NCBI GenBank assembly: GCA_003116975.1 | Contig: BGKB01000003.1 | Coordinates: 620,001-684,000 of the forward strand | DNA from: Aurantiochytrium sp. KH105 | Taxonomy: Eukaryota > Sar > Bigyra > Thraustochytrida > Thraustochytriidae | Reading direction: 5' to 3' | Length of the DNA stretch: 64,000 nucleotides | In this document: piece after piece, positions 39,901 through 49,070 of the stretch | How positions within the stretch are numbered: position 1 is the first letter of the stretch | How the letters are laid out: every line of letters begins with the position of its first letter | Notes under the pieces: model-generated | What the model saw: only the letters and a program-made list of their open reading frames with translations | What the model was told of the DNA's origin: nothing | Databases searched by the model: none | Translations under genes and position numbers: made by a program

Positions 39901-42900
39901 TGTGCGTCATCCGAGCCAACGTCATCTCCTGTGCAAGGGCCAACGACAGCCACACAATCGCCGACAGTACCGACGCAAGCACCGACCGCCCCGACCCAGG
40001 CGCCAACTGCACCGACTCAGGCGCCAACTGCATCAACACAGGCACCGACGGACTCGACGCAGTCGCCAACGACGCCAACAGATTCAGGATCCGGGCCAAC
40101 CCAAGCTCCGACTCTTCCGCCTTCGGAGTGCTACACAGATGGTTTCCGTTTCGTCAGAGATGACGGTGTGCAGCCCTACGAAGTCACGACGACAGATGCC
40201 AGCTTGGAAGCCTGTCAGGAAGTTTGTGCGGCGGACGACGAATGTTTATATTTTGCCATCAAACTATCGGCATCGAACGCGGGTCAATGTGAGCTTTTCT
40301 CAGACATAAGCTTGGGTACGACGGATGCACCGAACTGGGCATACGGTCCAAAGACCTGTGCGTCATCCGAGCCAACGTCATCTCCTGTGCAAGGGCCAAC
40401 GACAGCCACACAATCGCCGACAGTGCCGACGCAGGCCCCAACAGCACCGACCCAGGCGCCAACGGATTCGACTCAAGCGCCGACGTCGCCCACGCAAGCG
40501 CCAACCAACTCAGGCTCGGAGCCAACCCAAGCCCCGACGCTTCCGCCTTCAGAGTGCTATACAGATGGTTTTCGATTCGTCAGAGATGACGGCGTCCAAC
40601 CTTACGAAGTCACGACGACGGACGCCAGCTTGAAAGCCTGCCAAGAAGTTTGCGCGGCAGACGATGCGTGCCAGTACTTTGCCATCAAACTATCGGCATC
40701 GAACGCGGGTCAATGTGAGCTTTTCTCAGACATAAGCTTGGGTACAACGGAAGCACCAAATTGGGCATACGGTCCAAAGACCTGTGCGTCATCCGAGCCA
40801 ACGTCGTCTCCTGTGCAAGGGCCAACGACAGCCACACAATCGCCGACAGTACCGACGCAGGCCCCAACAGCACCGACCCAGGCGCCAACGGATTCGACCC
40901 AAGCGCCGACGTCGCCCACGCAAGCGCCAACCAACTCAGGCTCGGAGCCAACCCAAGCCCCGACGCTTCCGCCTTCAGAGTGCTATACAGATGGCTTTCG
41001 GTTCGTCAGAGACGATGGCGTCCAACCTTACGAAGTCACGACGACGGACGCCAGCTTGGAAGCCTGCCAAGAAGTTTGCACTGCGGACGACGAATGTTTA
41101 TATTTTGCCATCAAACTATCGGCATCGAACGCGGGCCAATGCGAGCTCTTCTCAGACATAAGCTTGGGAACGACGGATGCACCGAATTGGGCATACGGTC
41201 CAAAGACCTGTGCGTCATCCGAGCCAACGTCATCTCCTGTGCAAGGGCCAACGACAGCCACACAATCGCCGACAGTACCGACGCAGGCCCCAACAGCACC
41301 GACCCAGGCGCCAACGGATTCGACCCAAGCGCCGACGTCGCCCACGCAAGCGCCAACCAACTCTGGCTCGGAGCCAACCCAAGCCCCGACGCTTCCGCCT
41401 TCAGAGTGCTATACAGATGGCTTTCGGTTCGTCAGAGACGATGGAGTGCAGCCTTACGAAGTCACGACGACGGACGCCAGCTTGGAAGCCTGCCAAGAAG
41501 TTTGCGCTGCGGATGATGAATGTTTATATTTTGCCATCAAACTATCGGCATCGAACGCGGGCCAATGCGAGCTTTTCTCAGACATAAGCTTGGGAACGAC
41601 GGAGGCACCAAATTGGGCATACGGTCCAAAGACCTGTGCGTCATCCGAGCCAACGTCATCTCCTGTGCAAGGGCCAACGACAGCCACACAATCGCCGACA
41701 GTACCAACGCAGGCCCCAACAGCACAGACCCAGGCGCCAACGGATTCGACCCAAGCGCCGACGTCGCCCACGCAAGCGCCAACCAACTCAGGCGCGGAGC
41801 CAACCCAAGCTCCAACGCTTCCTCCTTCGGAGTGCTACACAGATGGTTTCCGATTCGTTAGAGACGACGGAGTGCAGCCTTACGAAGTCACGACGACGGA
41901 CGCCAGCTTGGAAGCCTGCCAAGAAGTTTGCGCTGCGGATGATGAATGTTTATATTTTGCCATCAAACTATCGGCATCGAACGCGGGCCAATGCGAGCTC
42001 TTCTCAGACATAAGCTTGGGAACGACGGAGGCACCGAACTGGGCATATGGACCCAAGACCTGCTCAGAAGGTGCGCCAACGCAGTCGCCAACGCAGTCTC
42101 CAGGTGCTATAATTACGAATGGTCCCACGGGAGCACCCACCGAAGCGCCAACGTTTCCACCGAGCGTTTGCTTCACAGAAGGTCAGCGCTTTACACGCTC
42201 AGACGAAGCAGGGGAACCAATCGATACAGTTTCATCGGCGCTCTCCGCTGACGCCTGTCAAGCTAATTGCGCGCTTACGACTGGATGCGAGTACTTTGCC
42301 TTTCGCTATGCGGGAGCCAATCCCGGACGGTGCGAGCTGTATAGCTCCATCGAAGCAGGAACGACCTCGTCTTCCATCTGGCTGACGGGGCCTCGATCGT
42401 GCGTCTCTGTACCGACTCTGGCCCCTACCCGTAGCCCCACGAGCTCGCCAACAGAGTGCTATACGGAGGGCTTTCGATATGAACGCGTAGATGGTGAGCA
42501 GCCCTTTGAAACCATTACCACAGACACTGACGCTGAGGCGTGCCAGGCGGCATGCCAGCTAAGCGACGAGTGCACTCACTTTTCAGTCAAGCTATCTGGG
42601 TCAAATGAAGGCCAGTGCGAGCTCTTTTCCAACATCGAAGCTGGAACGACAAGCGCGCCTCTATGGGTACTAGGTCCACGCTCGTGTTCAGACGACACGT
42701 CGTCTCCAACCGCGTCAGAGGAGCCGACGTCCACGCCAACGGCATCCCCGACGAGCTGCTTCGCAGACGGGGCGCATTGGGCAGATGATCCTTTTGAAAC
42801 ACTCACGGGGATAGAGTCTGCCGAGGCATGCCAAGCCGAGTGCCTTGCATCCGATGCGTGTGTTGTCTTTTCCTACAACTTTCAAGGACGAAACGAGGGA

Positions 42901-45120
42901 AGGTGCGAGCTGCTGACAACGACATATAGTGGTCTGGATCTTGCAAACAACTGGGTCTCTGGCCCCAAGGTATGCGGCTTGACCTTCTCACCGACGTTTT
43001 CGCCCTCTGCGCTCACGACCCCGCGGCCAACCCGAAGTCCAACGGGATATCCAACTACACTTCGGCCAACGCCATCGCCGACAACGCTTTCTCCCACGGC
43101 ATCTCCTACGGAGAGGCCAACGACTGCGGAACCGACGTCGTCTCCGACAAATGCACCGCTTGCTCTCGCCGAGGATGAACTTGAAGCGTGGGAAGACTTT
43201 TACCTGGCTTTGAACGGAGAGTCGTGGTACACGTGCGGGACGATCGACGACCCTTGCAATTACCCGAGCTGCGATGAGGACTCGCAGACAGAGGGCCGAT
43301 ATGTAGTGTGCATGATTCCTGTCGAGCGGCGTAGGTTGCTCAAGCAGCGGTGGTCGTCGCTCCGAAAATTGCAGGAATCTGTGGCCAGCGTTGTGGAGAT
43401 TGTGCTTCCAGACAATGGCCTCGAGGGCGTCTTACCTGCCGAACTCATGGAGCCCTTTACGAATTTCCAGCTCCTCAATCTGTCTGGAAATGACATTACT
43501 GGAGACGGCCCGGATGACTGCGTCGACATCCAGCGGTGCTACGAGGACGGCGTGATCTGTGATGTCCCAAACTTGTGCGGGGAAGTTTTCGGTGTGAACC
43601 CAGATGGGACTCCTGACTGGACGCCGCCAACGGATGGTGAGACGGACATGTATCCGCTCATCGAGCTTGAAGTCGGGGAGTCTGTGTTTTTCAATTTCAG
43701 CGAAGACAGCAATGTGGTGCAGATGAGTTCACAGACGGCCTTTGAGAACTGCGAATTTTCAGGTTCTGTTGTCCTGGCCTCTGCATCGCAGGGTTCTTAT
43801 CGCTTCGTGGCCAAGAAAGACGACGCCGGAGACACGGTGTACATTGCGAGCTCGCTGCCGACCTCTTCGCACGAGAGCTGCGCGAATGGCCAGCGCGTCG
43901 CCATCGCCGTCGAGGGGACGACGACCGCGCCCACGAGCGAGGCCGTCGACCCGGGCGACGACGACGACAACGGTGTGCCTTGGTGGGTGATCCTGCTCGT
44001 GGCGCTGGTGCTCCTCTGCTGCGTGCTGCCCTGCTTGCTGTGCTTGCTGCTCGCCTGCGCGCAGCGGTGCTGCCCGGAGCGGGTCCCCGAGCGCCTCGCC
44101 AAGCCGCTCGACCGCTTCGTGCAGGCGGGCCCCGCCAAGAACAGGAGGGACCAGGCGCTCGGGTTCCCAGACCCGGACGGCCTAGCGCCGTACACCGCGC
44201 TGCCACCCAGGCACCAGCGGTCGGCGCCGCCGGTGCTGGAGACGGGCTTCGCGGGCTTCGCGGGCGCCGCTGTGCCCACGCCCGCCCCCACGCCCGCGTC
44301 CTCGCCCACGGCGGCGTCGGCGTCGAGGCGCGGCATGGCGGCGACGGCGACGGCGGGCCTGCCAGGCCACGACGCTGCTGCAGGTGCTGCTGCCGGTCGC
44401 GCGGGGAGGCGCGGGCCTGCAAGATACGACTCGAGCGCCATGGAGGTCTTTCTCGCGCCGCACGCAGTGGACGGGGTGCTGGTGGCTAGCGAGCACGGCG
44501 ACGTCTTCTTGGACGAAGAGGATCGCCGGGCCGCCGCCCTGCGCGAAAACCCATCGCTCAAGCAGGCCAAGTTGCAGGCCTTGGCCATGAATACGGTGGT
44601 TTCGCGCCCCATCAGCAGCATGGAAGACCTGCTCCGCGAAGCAAACCTCGAGCAGCACATTCCCCACTTTCGGAGCGAGCACATGGACCTTGAGGCAGTC
44701 ACATTTGCCAGCGAGGGCCAGCTCCGTGAGCTCGGGCTTTCCATGGGCGAAGCGGTCCGTTTGCGTCACATCACGCGGACGCTGCAGCGCAAGCTGGCCC
44801 AAACCGCTTCCGCTCCTGCGACTGGGACCGTGACTAGCACAACACCCAGTGGCAAACCCTTGCGCGGTGTCTTGAAGAAGCCGCATCCAACTGCTTACGC
44901 CGTCCCTACGCAACGTGCTCAGTTTGGTCCAGGGGACCCTGTTACTGTGCACCGCGTAGGGGCCAAGGTACTTCGAGGCCGTATTACAGAGGTCCGCGAC
45001 GCGGGTCACGCCACTCGTGAACCTCGCTACGTCGTGGAAATTGCTCAGCAGTCTCGGCAGGGCGCTGCCGCGAGCGCACGGCAACAAGTCGTCCGTGAGT
45101 CCGAACTGCGAGCAGCGTAA
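36958..45120 (+). CDS. Giant PAN/Apple-repeat receptor-like protein with LRRs, one TM, SAM and SH3-like domains
   Basis: The protein is about 2720 aa from ATG 36958 (alternative in-frame ATG 36487). A signal peptide ('GLVIVALLTVLPALCIG') is followed by an N-terminal LRR cap region (nt 37150-37440). Fifteen PAN/Apple-like modules (about 37500-42980) follow, each with the pattern C..C, C-x-[YH]-F, then N-x-G-x-C-x-L, joined by mucin-like T/P/S/Q linkers likely to be O-glycosylated. Modules 5-12 are almost identical. After a Thr/Pro stalk comes another LRR segment (43390-43530), a single transmembrane helix (about 43975-44055) with Cys-rich flank, a Pro/Ala-rich cytosolic stretch, a SAM domain (44605-44800, 'LLREANLEQHIPHF' and 'LRELGLSMGEAVRLRHI') and an SH3/tudor-like tail (44920-45045). 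It should be a type I surface protein: PAN modules bind proteins or glycans outside, and SAM gives oligomerisation inside. No kinase domain is present. The ligand is unknown. Confidence 0.85.
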   Translation: MPAMATAHLRRRQWTAAGLVIVALLTVLPALCIGETNVVDQLAYSNFVELMNAGGLGNLYFIYCDDTASLEDPCSCSSNGRQIVCNDENQIEEILLPENRLFGDLTREMLLGFTALTRLNLSSTSLTSPDRNTLNTTLLPMGGCLSIPECLDGTWDCDFSQSDLDLCDTLPPTPSPAQTPTITVSDIYVGYHFIQTSDNLLVQIDDIDSAVACRDICIGFSECEYFSYRISGTNAGRCELYIYFDEFEEDEDWASGSQGGDYFLPTSAPTTLPDGIFAGIYIVNTDDNLVDEEEGVTSAATCQSLCVANDECGYFSYKLSGDNVGLCVLYADVADVTEDDEWASGAEDGSDFLPTSTPTLSPSATQPTNVPSASPTAIATPTSSPTEACIVTGSRYARDTDGQPIESLDAVESANVCGQTCLDTTSCGYFAYKRSGNNAGLCELFSDVSAGIVDAELWSRGEAACLSSTPAPSLQPSTTSPTPFPSAVLTTDSPTTNQGPSPAPSASPTSSIPASCLVQGERFIRTGDEVVYTEITSVEACQALCQEDDSCTNFAFRYKGGNPGRCELYADISAGTQTSSIWERGPRVCGDESSTQSPTQSPTLPPSECYTDGFRFVRDDGVQPYEVTTTDASLEACQEVCAADDACQYFAIKLSASNAGQCELFSDTSLGTTDAPNWAYGPKTCASSEPTSSPVQGPTTATQSPTVPTQAPTAPTQAPTAPTQAPTAPTQAPTDSTQSPTTPTDSGSGPTQAPTLPPSECYTDGFRFVRDDGVQPYEVTTTDASLEACQEVCAADDECLYFAIKLSASNAGQCELFSDISLGTTDAPNWAYGPKTCASSEPTSSPVQGPTTLTQSPTVPTQTPTASTQAPTAPTQAPTDSTQSPTTPTGAGSVPTQAPTLPPSECYTDGFRFVRDDGVQPYEVTTTDASLEACQEVCAADDACQYFAIKLSASNAGQCELFSDISLGTTDAPNWAYGPKTCASSEPTSSPVQGPTTATQSPTVPTQAPTAPTQAPTAPTQAPTASTQAPTDSTQSPTTPTDSGSGPTQAPTLPPSECYTDGFRFVRDDGVQPYEVTTTDASLEACQEVCAADDECLYFAIKLSASNAGQCELFSDISLGTTDAPNWAYGPKTCASSEPTSSPVQGPTTATQSPTVPTQAPTAPTQAPTDSTQAPTSPTQAPTNSGSEPTQAPTLPPSECYTDGFRFVRDDGVQPYEVTTTDASLKACQEVCAADDACQYFAIKLSASNAGQCELFSDISLGTTEAPNWAYGPKTCASSEPTSSPVQGPTTATQSPTVPTQAPTAPTQAPTDSTQAPTSPTQAPTNSGSEPTQAPTLPPSECYTDGFRFVRDDGVQPYEVTTTDASLEACQEVCTADDECLYFAIKLSASNAGQCELFSDISLGTTDAPNWAYGPKTCASSEPTSSPVQGPTTATQSPTVPTQAPTAPTQAPTDSTQAPTSPTQAPTNSGSEPTQAPTLPPSECYTDGFRFVRDDGVQPYEVTTTDASLEACQEVCAADDECLYFAIKLSASNAGQCELFSDISLGTTEAPNWAYGPKTCASSEPTSSPVQGPTTATQSPTVPTQAPTAQTQAPTDSTQAPTSPTQAPTNSGAEPTQAPTLPPSECYTDGFRFVRDDGVQPYEVTTTDASLEACQEVCAADDECLYFAIKLSASNAGQCELFSDISLGTTEAPNWAYGPKTCSEGAPTQSPTQSPGAIITNGPTGAPTEAPTFPPSVCFTEGQRFTRSDEAGEPIDTVSSALSADACQANCALTTGCEYFAFRYAGANPGRCELYSSIEAGTTSSSIWLTGPRSCVSVPTLAPTRSPTSSPTECYTEGFRYERVDGEQPFETITTDTDAEACQAACQLSDECTHFSVKLSGSNEGQCELFSNIEAGTTSAPLWVLGPRSCSDDTSSPTASEEPTSTPTASPTSCFADGAHWADDPFETLTGIESAEACQAECLASDACVVFSYNFQGRNEGRCELLTTTYSGLDLANNWVSGPKVCGLTFSPTFSPSALTTPRPTRSPTGYPTTLRPTPSPTTLSPTASPTERPTTAEPTSSPTNAPLALAEDELEAWEDFYLALNGESWYTCGTIDDPCNYPSCDEDSQTEGRYVVCMIPVERRRLLKQRWSSLRKLQESVASVVEIVLPDNGLEGVLPAELMEPFTNFQLLNLSGNDITGDGPDDCVDIQRCYEDGVICDVPNLCGEVFGVNPDGTPDWTPPTDGETDMYPLIELEVGESVFFNFSEDSNVVQMSSQTAFENCEFSGSVVLASASQGSYRFVAKKDDAGDTVYIASSLPTSSHESCANGQRVAIAVEGTTTAPTSEAVDPGDDDDNGVPWWVILLVALVLLCCVLPCLLCLLLACAQRCCPERVPERLAKPLDRFVQAGPAKNRRDQALGFPDPDGLAPYTALPPRHQRSAPPVLETGFAGFAGAAVPTPAPTPASSPTAASASRRGMAATATAGLPGHDAAAGAAAGRAGRRGPARYDSSAMEVFLAPHAVDGVLVASEHGDVFLDEEDRRAAALRENPSLKQAKLQALAMNTVVSRPISSMEDLLREANLEQHIPHFRSEHMDLEAVTFASEGQLRELGLSMGEAVRLRHITRTLQRKLAQTASAPATGTVTSTTPSGKPLRGVLKKPHPTAYAVPTQRAQFGPGDPVTVHRVGAKVLRGRITEVRDAGHATREPRYVVEIAQQSRQGAAASARQQVVRESELRAA
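38779..42255 (+). repeat. Eight near-identical tandem PAN+linker units
   Basis: The repeat boundary taken at the conserved 'ECYTDG' codons falls at 38779, 39235, 39670, 40126, 40552, 40978, 41404 and 41830. The spacings are 456, 435, 456, 426, 426, 426 and 426 bp. All are multiples of three, so the frame is kept. Differences among units are few and mostly in linker length. This implies recent tandem duplication with ongoing homogenisation. Confidence 0.95.
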
Positions 45121-45530
45121 CATATTTGTCTTCTACTGCCTATTCTATCATATGTGACATCTTTTCGGTCGTGTCAACTGTCTTGTTCTTTTGTTCTGGT
45201 CTTTCACCTTGTCTTTTACTGGCAATAGAAGCATGCCTCATCCTGCACCTGGTGATTTGGATTCTTGCACATTGATGCTCAAAAATTGTTCGCTCGCCAG
45301 GCGTAGCAAGGGGTGGCCAAGGAAGGAGAAAAAGAACCAACTGGCCCTTCTAAATGGAAAGGGCATTTGTGCTCTTGCAATGCCGGACACGGAGAAGCGT
45401 ATCCGTGAGCAAATTGGCAGAAGCGAACAATACTAGAGAGGAAAAAGACGTTTGACACGGAGAGGCACAAGAGGTTAGCGTCGTTCTCGGCACGCACGCA
45501 AGCAACATACTAAACAAAGGCCTAAAGCTA
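45121..45530. other. Convergent 3' intergenic region
   Basis: This gap of 410 bp lies between the PAN-repeat gene and the thioesterase gene, whose 3' ends face each other. The sequence is of mixed composition with no gene-like frame. Confidence 0.5.
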
Positions 45531-46466
45531 TCACGATGCTGAAGTAGGTTTTTCACCTGGCGTCGTACTTTGAGCAAAGGGGAAGGTTGTAGCTAGAGCG
45601 TCGGCGACGGAGGCAACATTCTCAAAGAGAAAAAAGTGCCCATCTTCAGCAAAGTGTTGCGCGCCCAGCCAACGCGAAGTGCTGGACTCATTATTATCGC
45701 TCGCAGTCGTGCCCTTGGCACCGACGAGACCTGCCCAAGGAAAAACATCCGTAGTTTCGAGATCATTCCCGTAAAGAGCCTTTAGCGAGACATTTGCATG
45801 GTTGCCAAAGATGGCATCGGTGTCGCGCGAGCAACCAGCTGGTGACTCAGAAAAGGAAAATGTTTCGAGGAGTTCGTAGTCAGCTCGGAGTGGCGGGAGA
45901 ATGAGGGCCCGGAAGGCAGCATGGTCGAGAACCTCCTTCGGGGTCCCTCCCTTGGCCGATATGTATTCGAGGAAGGCCGAGTCGCTCATCTCCTTGACCT
46001 TGGGAAGTGATCCCAAAAGATTTTGAGGAGCCCGCGAGGCGGCCACAACGAGGCGAACAGGCCATGCAGCCAGGTCAAAGCTGTCATTCTCAGCCTTGTC
46101 GACATCGCTCGGATTCAAGAGCGTCTCGAGGGTCTGCCACGCGACCTGGGACCCCAGTGAGTAGCCAAAGAAGACGACGGCACGAGGGGCGCACGCTTGT
46201 TTCCGTAAAAGCTGACGGACTTCTCGGGCGACATCGGGGACAAGCTCCGTGAAGCTACGATACACGGGCTCTTTTGCCCGAGCAAGGCGGCCTGGAAGCG
46301 ACACGCCAATCGTTGTAGCGTGGCCTTTTGCGGCCAAGTCCTTGGCGAGCGCCCGAACAGAAGGATGCGCAAGGTTTCCGCCTGCCCACGGAAAGAAGAA
46401 CACGAGCGCTTGTCCTGGAGCCGCGCTCGCGAGAACCTCGAGTCGCACTCTGCTCGGCCCCGTCAT
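45531..46466 (-). CDS. Type II thioesterase (alpha/beta hydrolase, GrsT/OLAH-like)
   Basis: The protein is 311 aa from the ATG at 46466; the frame extends upstream only to a GTG. Family features are 'LVFFFPWAGGN' near the N-terminus (the P-x-A-G-G motif of type II thioesterases), the nucleophile elbow 'VVFFGYSLGSQVAW' with Ser, the lid-region segment 'LPPLRADYELLETF', and 'AEDGHFFLFEN' carrying the catalytic His. These enzymes release or edit acyl chains on carrier proteins of fatty-acid, polyketide or PUFA synthases. No synthase gene lies in this window, so its partner is unknown. It is divergent from the ARMC6 gene. Confidence 0.88.
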   Translation of the reverse strand: MTGPSRVRLEVLASAAPGQALVFFFPWAGGNLAHPSVRALAKDLAAKGHATTIGVSLPGRLARAKEPVYRSFTELVPDVAREVRQLLRKQACAPRAVVFFGYSLGSQVAWQTLETLLNPSDVDKAENDSFDLAAWPVRLVVAASRAPQNLLGSLPKVKEMSDSAFLEYISAKGGTPKEVLDHAAFRALILPPLRADYELLETFSFSESPAGCSRDTDAIFGNHANVSLKALYGNDLETTDVFPWAGLVGAKGTTASDNNESSTSRWLGAQHFAEDGHFFLFENVASVADALATTFPFAQSTTPGEKPTSAS

Positions 46467-46975
46467 TGGCGTCAACGACAGACGGCGATAGGATCGATCG
46501 TGCTGCGATGCCGGGCTGGGTCTGCCTGCGACTCTGCGCTCGCTCACGCACACACAGTGTCAAATCGGCGAAAATCGGCAAGAAAAACCTCCAGCGGGTC
46601 GCCAGCGAGCGGGCTGGGGTGGGTTTGCAGGTGTCCCCGCGCAGAGGTGTGTGCCAAGGGTGTGCGCGACGCGGGGACCTCGGCCGTTGGAGAGAGAGAC
46701 ACAGAGAGAGACAGAGAGAGAGAGAGAGGGGGGAGCACCGTCACTCCTCGCGACCTCGGGGCTTCTCGACTAATCGATCGCGCCGGCAACCTGCGGACAG
46801 CGCCGACGGCACCGGGGGCGCGGGCAAACCCCTTTTGCTGCGCAACGAGCAAGGCAGTCGGAGCTGATCGGTTGGGTCCTTGGCAAGCTCGCCTGCGTTC
46901 TTCCTTTGTGCCGGCGCGTGGAGCAGAGCAGAGCAGAGCAGAGCCGAGCAGAGCCGAGCAGAGCAGGAACGAAAG
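46467..46975. other. Divergent promoter region with GA and AGAGC repeats
   Basis: This gap of 509 bp lies between the thioesterase and ARMC6 genes. It holds a GAGA run (about 46690-46730) and a direct AGAGC/AGCAG array (46920-46966) immediately upstream of the ARMC6 ATG. No gene is seen. Confidence 0.55.
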
Positions 46976-48541
46976 ATGTCGTGCTCGTGCAACCACAACG
47001 AGAGCGGCGAGCAAGTCCGCGCCGACGGAAGTCTGCCAACGGCAAGTCTGGACGATGTCGCGGCGCAAATCCGTCGCGAGTTTGCAGAGCAAACGCCCGG
47101 GACCGCAGAAGCTTTCGAGGCCGCGACCAAGGCCGCCTTTGAGGCCGAACGAGCCGCCAAGCAAAAGAAAAAGACCATCTCGCAGGCCACGTTCGACGAA
47201 GTCGTCGAGGAAAACGTCGAGGAGTTCGGTCTTGACCTCGAAGAAGCCATGAAGGACGCAGTAGAACAGTTCAAGCAGCAGGGCGTGGACCTTTCGGCCC
47301 TCGTGACCACCCCTGCTGAACGGGAAATTGACCAACGCGTCAAGGCCGAGGTGAGCGGCCTCGAGGAGGCCCTCAAGGACCCAGCCTGCTCCGGCGAGAG
47401 CCTTGAGCCGATTCTCGACCATCTCGCCGAGACGTGCCGGCTGGGTTCTGCCGAGCGCAAGGCAGCCGGACGCCATGGTGCCGTTGGAGCGGCCTCTTTT
47501 GTATGCAAGAAACTCTGTGCAGACGAAAAGGCAGTCGTTGCAGCGCTGCGACTCCTCAAGGTCCTCGCTCAGAGCTTTGCGAACCGCGAGGTGTTTCCGC
47601 TGCAGGGTGCCGAGGCCGTGGTGGAGTGCCTTGCCCACCACGAAGATGTGCAAGACGTGCAGCACGCGGGCTTTGAGGCACTCGCTCAATTCATTGCCAA
47701 ACACGAGGCCAACAAGCGCAACCTTAAAGATGCCAAGGTGAACGCACGTGTTCTTTCGAGTCTGCGCACGCACGCAGAGGATCCCAACGTGGTTGCATCG
47801 GCATGCCGCTTTGTTCGTGGCTTTCTCAGCGACGATGATCGCCGACCGGGCGTTCAGCCTGGTACGTTTGTCCGCGCTCGCGAGCTTGGCGAGGACTATC
47901 ACAACGGTCTTTTGCAGCCGCTGGTGGCCATTCTCGCCAGCGAAGCGACCTTGGCCGAAGAAACGCAAGTAGCCTCTTTGCTTGCGACCTTGCGCATTGC
48001 AGCCGTCAACGACCTCATTTGCAAGAACTTTGCGAATGAAGGCGGCCTCGATGCCGCGCTCGTTGCATTTGAAGCCTATGTGACGGAAGAGCTCGTGGCT
48101 GCGCAGGCGTGCATGCTTTTGATGGCGGTGAGCCGCAACGATGATATTAAGCGTACCGTCGGCAAAGGAAAGGGGCTGGGACTGCTCTTGCGAGCAATGG
48201 AGACTCACGCCGCGTCCCCGCGCGTTGCCGAGCAGGCCCTTTCGTGTCTTAGTGTCCTCTGCTTGCGTCAGCCCGAAAACTGCGAAAAGATTGCTAGTCT
48301 CGGCTGCCTCCAGCTCATCTGTGCTACCATGATGCAGTTCCCAGACGCCCCGGGCGTACAGCGTCAGGCCATCTCGACTTTGCGCAACATGGTGTCAAGC
48401 TGGCAGAACAAGGATCTCTGTGGCCAGATTCTTGATCAGAATGCCGAGGATCTCATTCGCAAGGCACGCGCCGCCCACCCAATCTGCGAAGAGGTCGCAT
48501 ATGCAGCTCTACGCGACCTTGGTCTGAGCTATCACGCTTAG
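46976..48541 (+). CDS. ARMC6: Armadillo repeat-containing protein 6 homologue
   Basis: The protein is 521 aa from ATG 46976, close to the animal protein's length. The N-terminal block contains 'ISQATFDEVVEENVEEFG' and 'EQFKQQGVDLSALV', which is the diagnostic ARMC6 signature. The rest is a solenoid of armadillo repeats ending with 'ICEEVAYAALRDLGLSY'. The cellular role is unknown; it is widely conserved in eukaryotes. The start chosen gives 'MSCSCNHNESGEQ'. Upstream in-frame codons lie in the AGAGC repeat and lack an ATG. Confidence 0.9.
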   Translation: MSCSCNHNESGEQVRADGSLPTASLDDVAAQIRREFAEQTPGTAEAFEAATKAAFEAERAAKQKKKTISQATFDEVVEENVEEFGLDLEEAMKDAVEQFKQQGVDLSALVTTPAEREIDQRVKAEVSGLEEALKDPACSGESLEPILDHLAETCRLGSAERKAAGRHGAVGAASFVCKKLCADEKAVVAALRLLKVLAQSFANREVFPLQGAEAVVECLAHHEDVQDVQHAGFEALAQFIAKHEANKRNLKDAKVNARVLSSLRTHAEDPNVVASACRFVRGFLSDDDRRPGVQPGTFVRARELGEDYHNGLLQPLVAILASEATLAEETQVASLLATLRIAAVNDLICKNFANEGGLDAALVAFEAYVTEELVAAQACMLLMAVSRNDDIKRTVGKGKGLGLLLRAMETHAASPRVAEQALSCLSVLCLRQPENCEKIASLGCLQLICATMMQFPDAPGVQRQAISTLRNMVSSWQNKDLCGQILDQNAEDLIRKARAAHPICEEVAYAALRDLGLSYHA

Positions 48542-49070
48542 CCAGAGACCACACGAGTCTCCTTTTTCTCCAACGTGAGTGACTCTGTCCAGCAATGAGC
48601 AAGAACAGCCAGCCAGCTGCGGTCAGGTCAGGTCAGATCAGGTCAGGTCAGAAAATAATTGTACGTACTAAGAATACAGCCTTTTTTTTTTTTTTGGAAA
48701 GAAGAATGCTCGCTCTCATCCTTTCTCGATTCGGGCGATTACCGTTTAATCACACTACCCTGAAAAGAGACTTGCGATGAGCGACTTGAAGCGAGGCCTG
48801 CCAGAAATTAGCTCAAAGCATCAAGCTCAGGGGGGGGAGGGGGGGGGCTTGTTTCCTCGAACATAGCAAGGCCTATCTATGGAGGCTCATGTCCCCTTCG
48901 AACTTAGCTAGACCTATAGAAGCCCATGTCCCCCTCGAACTTAGCTGGGCCAATGGCCTCAGCTTGGTGTGAATCATCTGCCGCGAAGGAGACTTCAACA
49001 AGAACATCGAGAGGGACGCAATCTTGGTGGAACAGAATGCCATCGCGGCCTAGGTCTAGGCCTACATTCG
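48542..49070. other. Convergent 3' region with tandem repeats
   Basis: This region lies between ARMC6 and the ankyrin gene. It includes AGGTC repeats (48622-48650), a T14-type run (48680-48695), interrupted poly-G (48830-48847) and a roughly 38-bp tandem repeat (about 48857-48955) carrying 'CATGTCCCC' and 'CGAACTTAGCT'. No gene is seen. Confidence 0.6.
48857..48955. repeat. Tandem repeat of about 38 bp, 2.5 units
   Basis: Repeated core motifs are 'CGAAC[AT]TAGC', then an 'AGGCCTAT' or 'AGACCTAT'-like step, then 'CATGTCCCC'. The units are imperfect. The repeat lies in the 3' gap between ARMC6 and the ankyrin gene. Confidence 0.75.
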
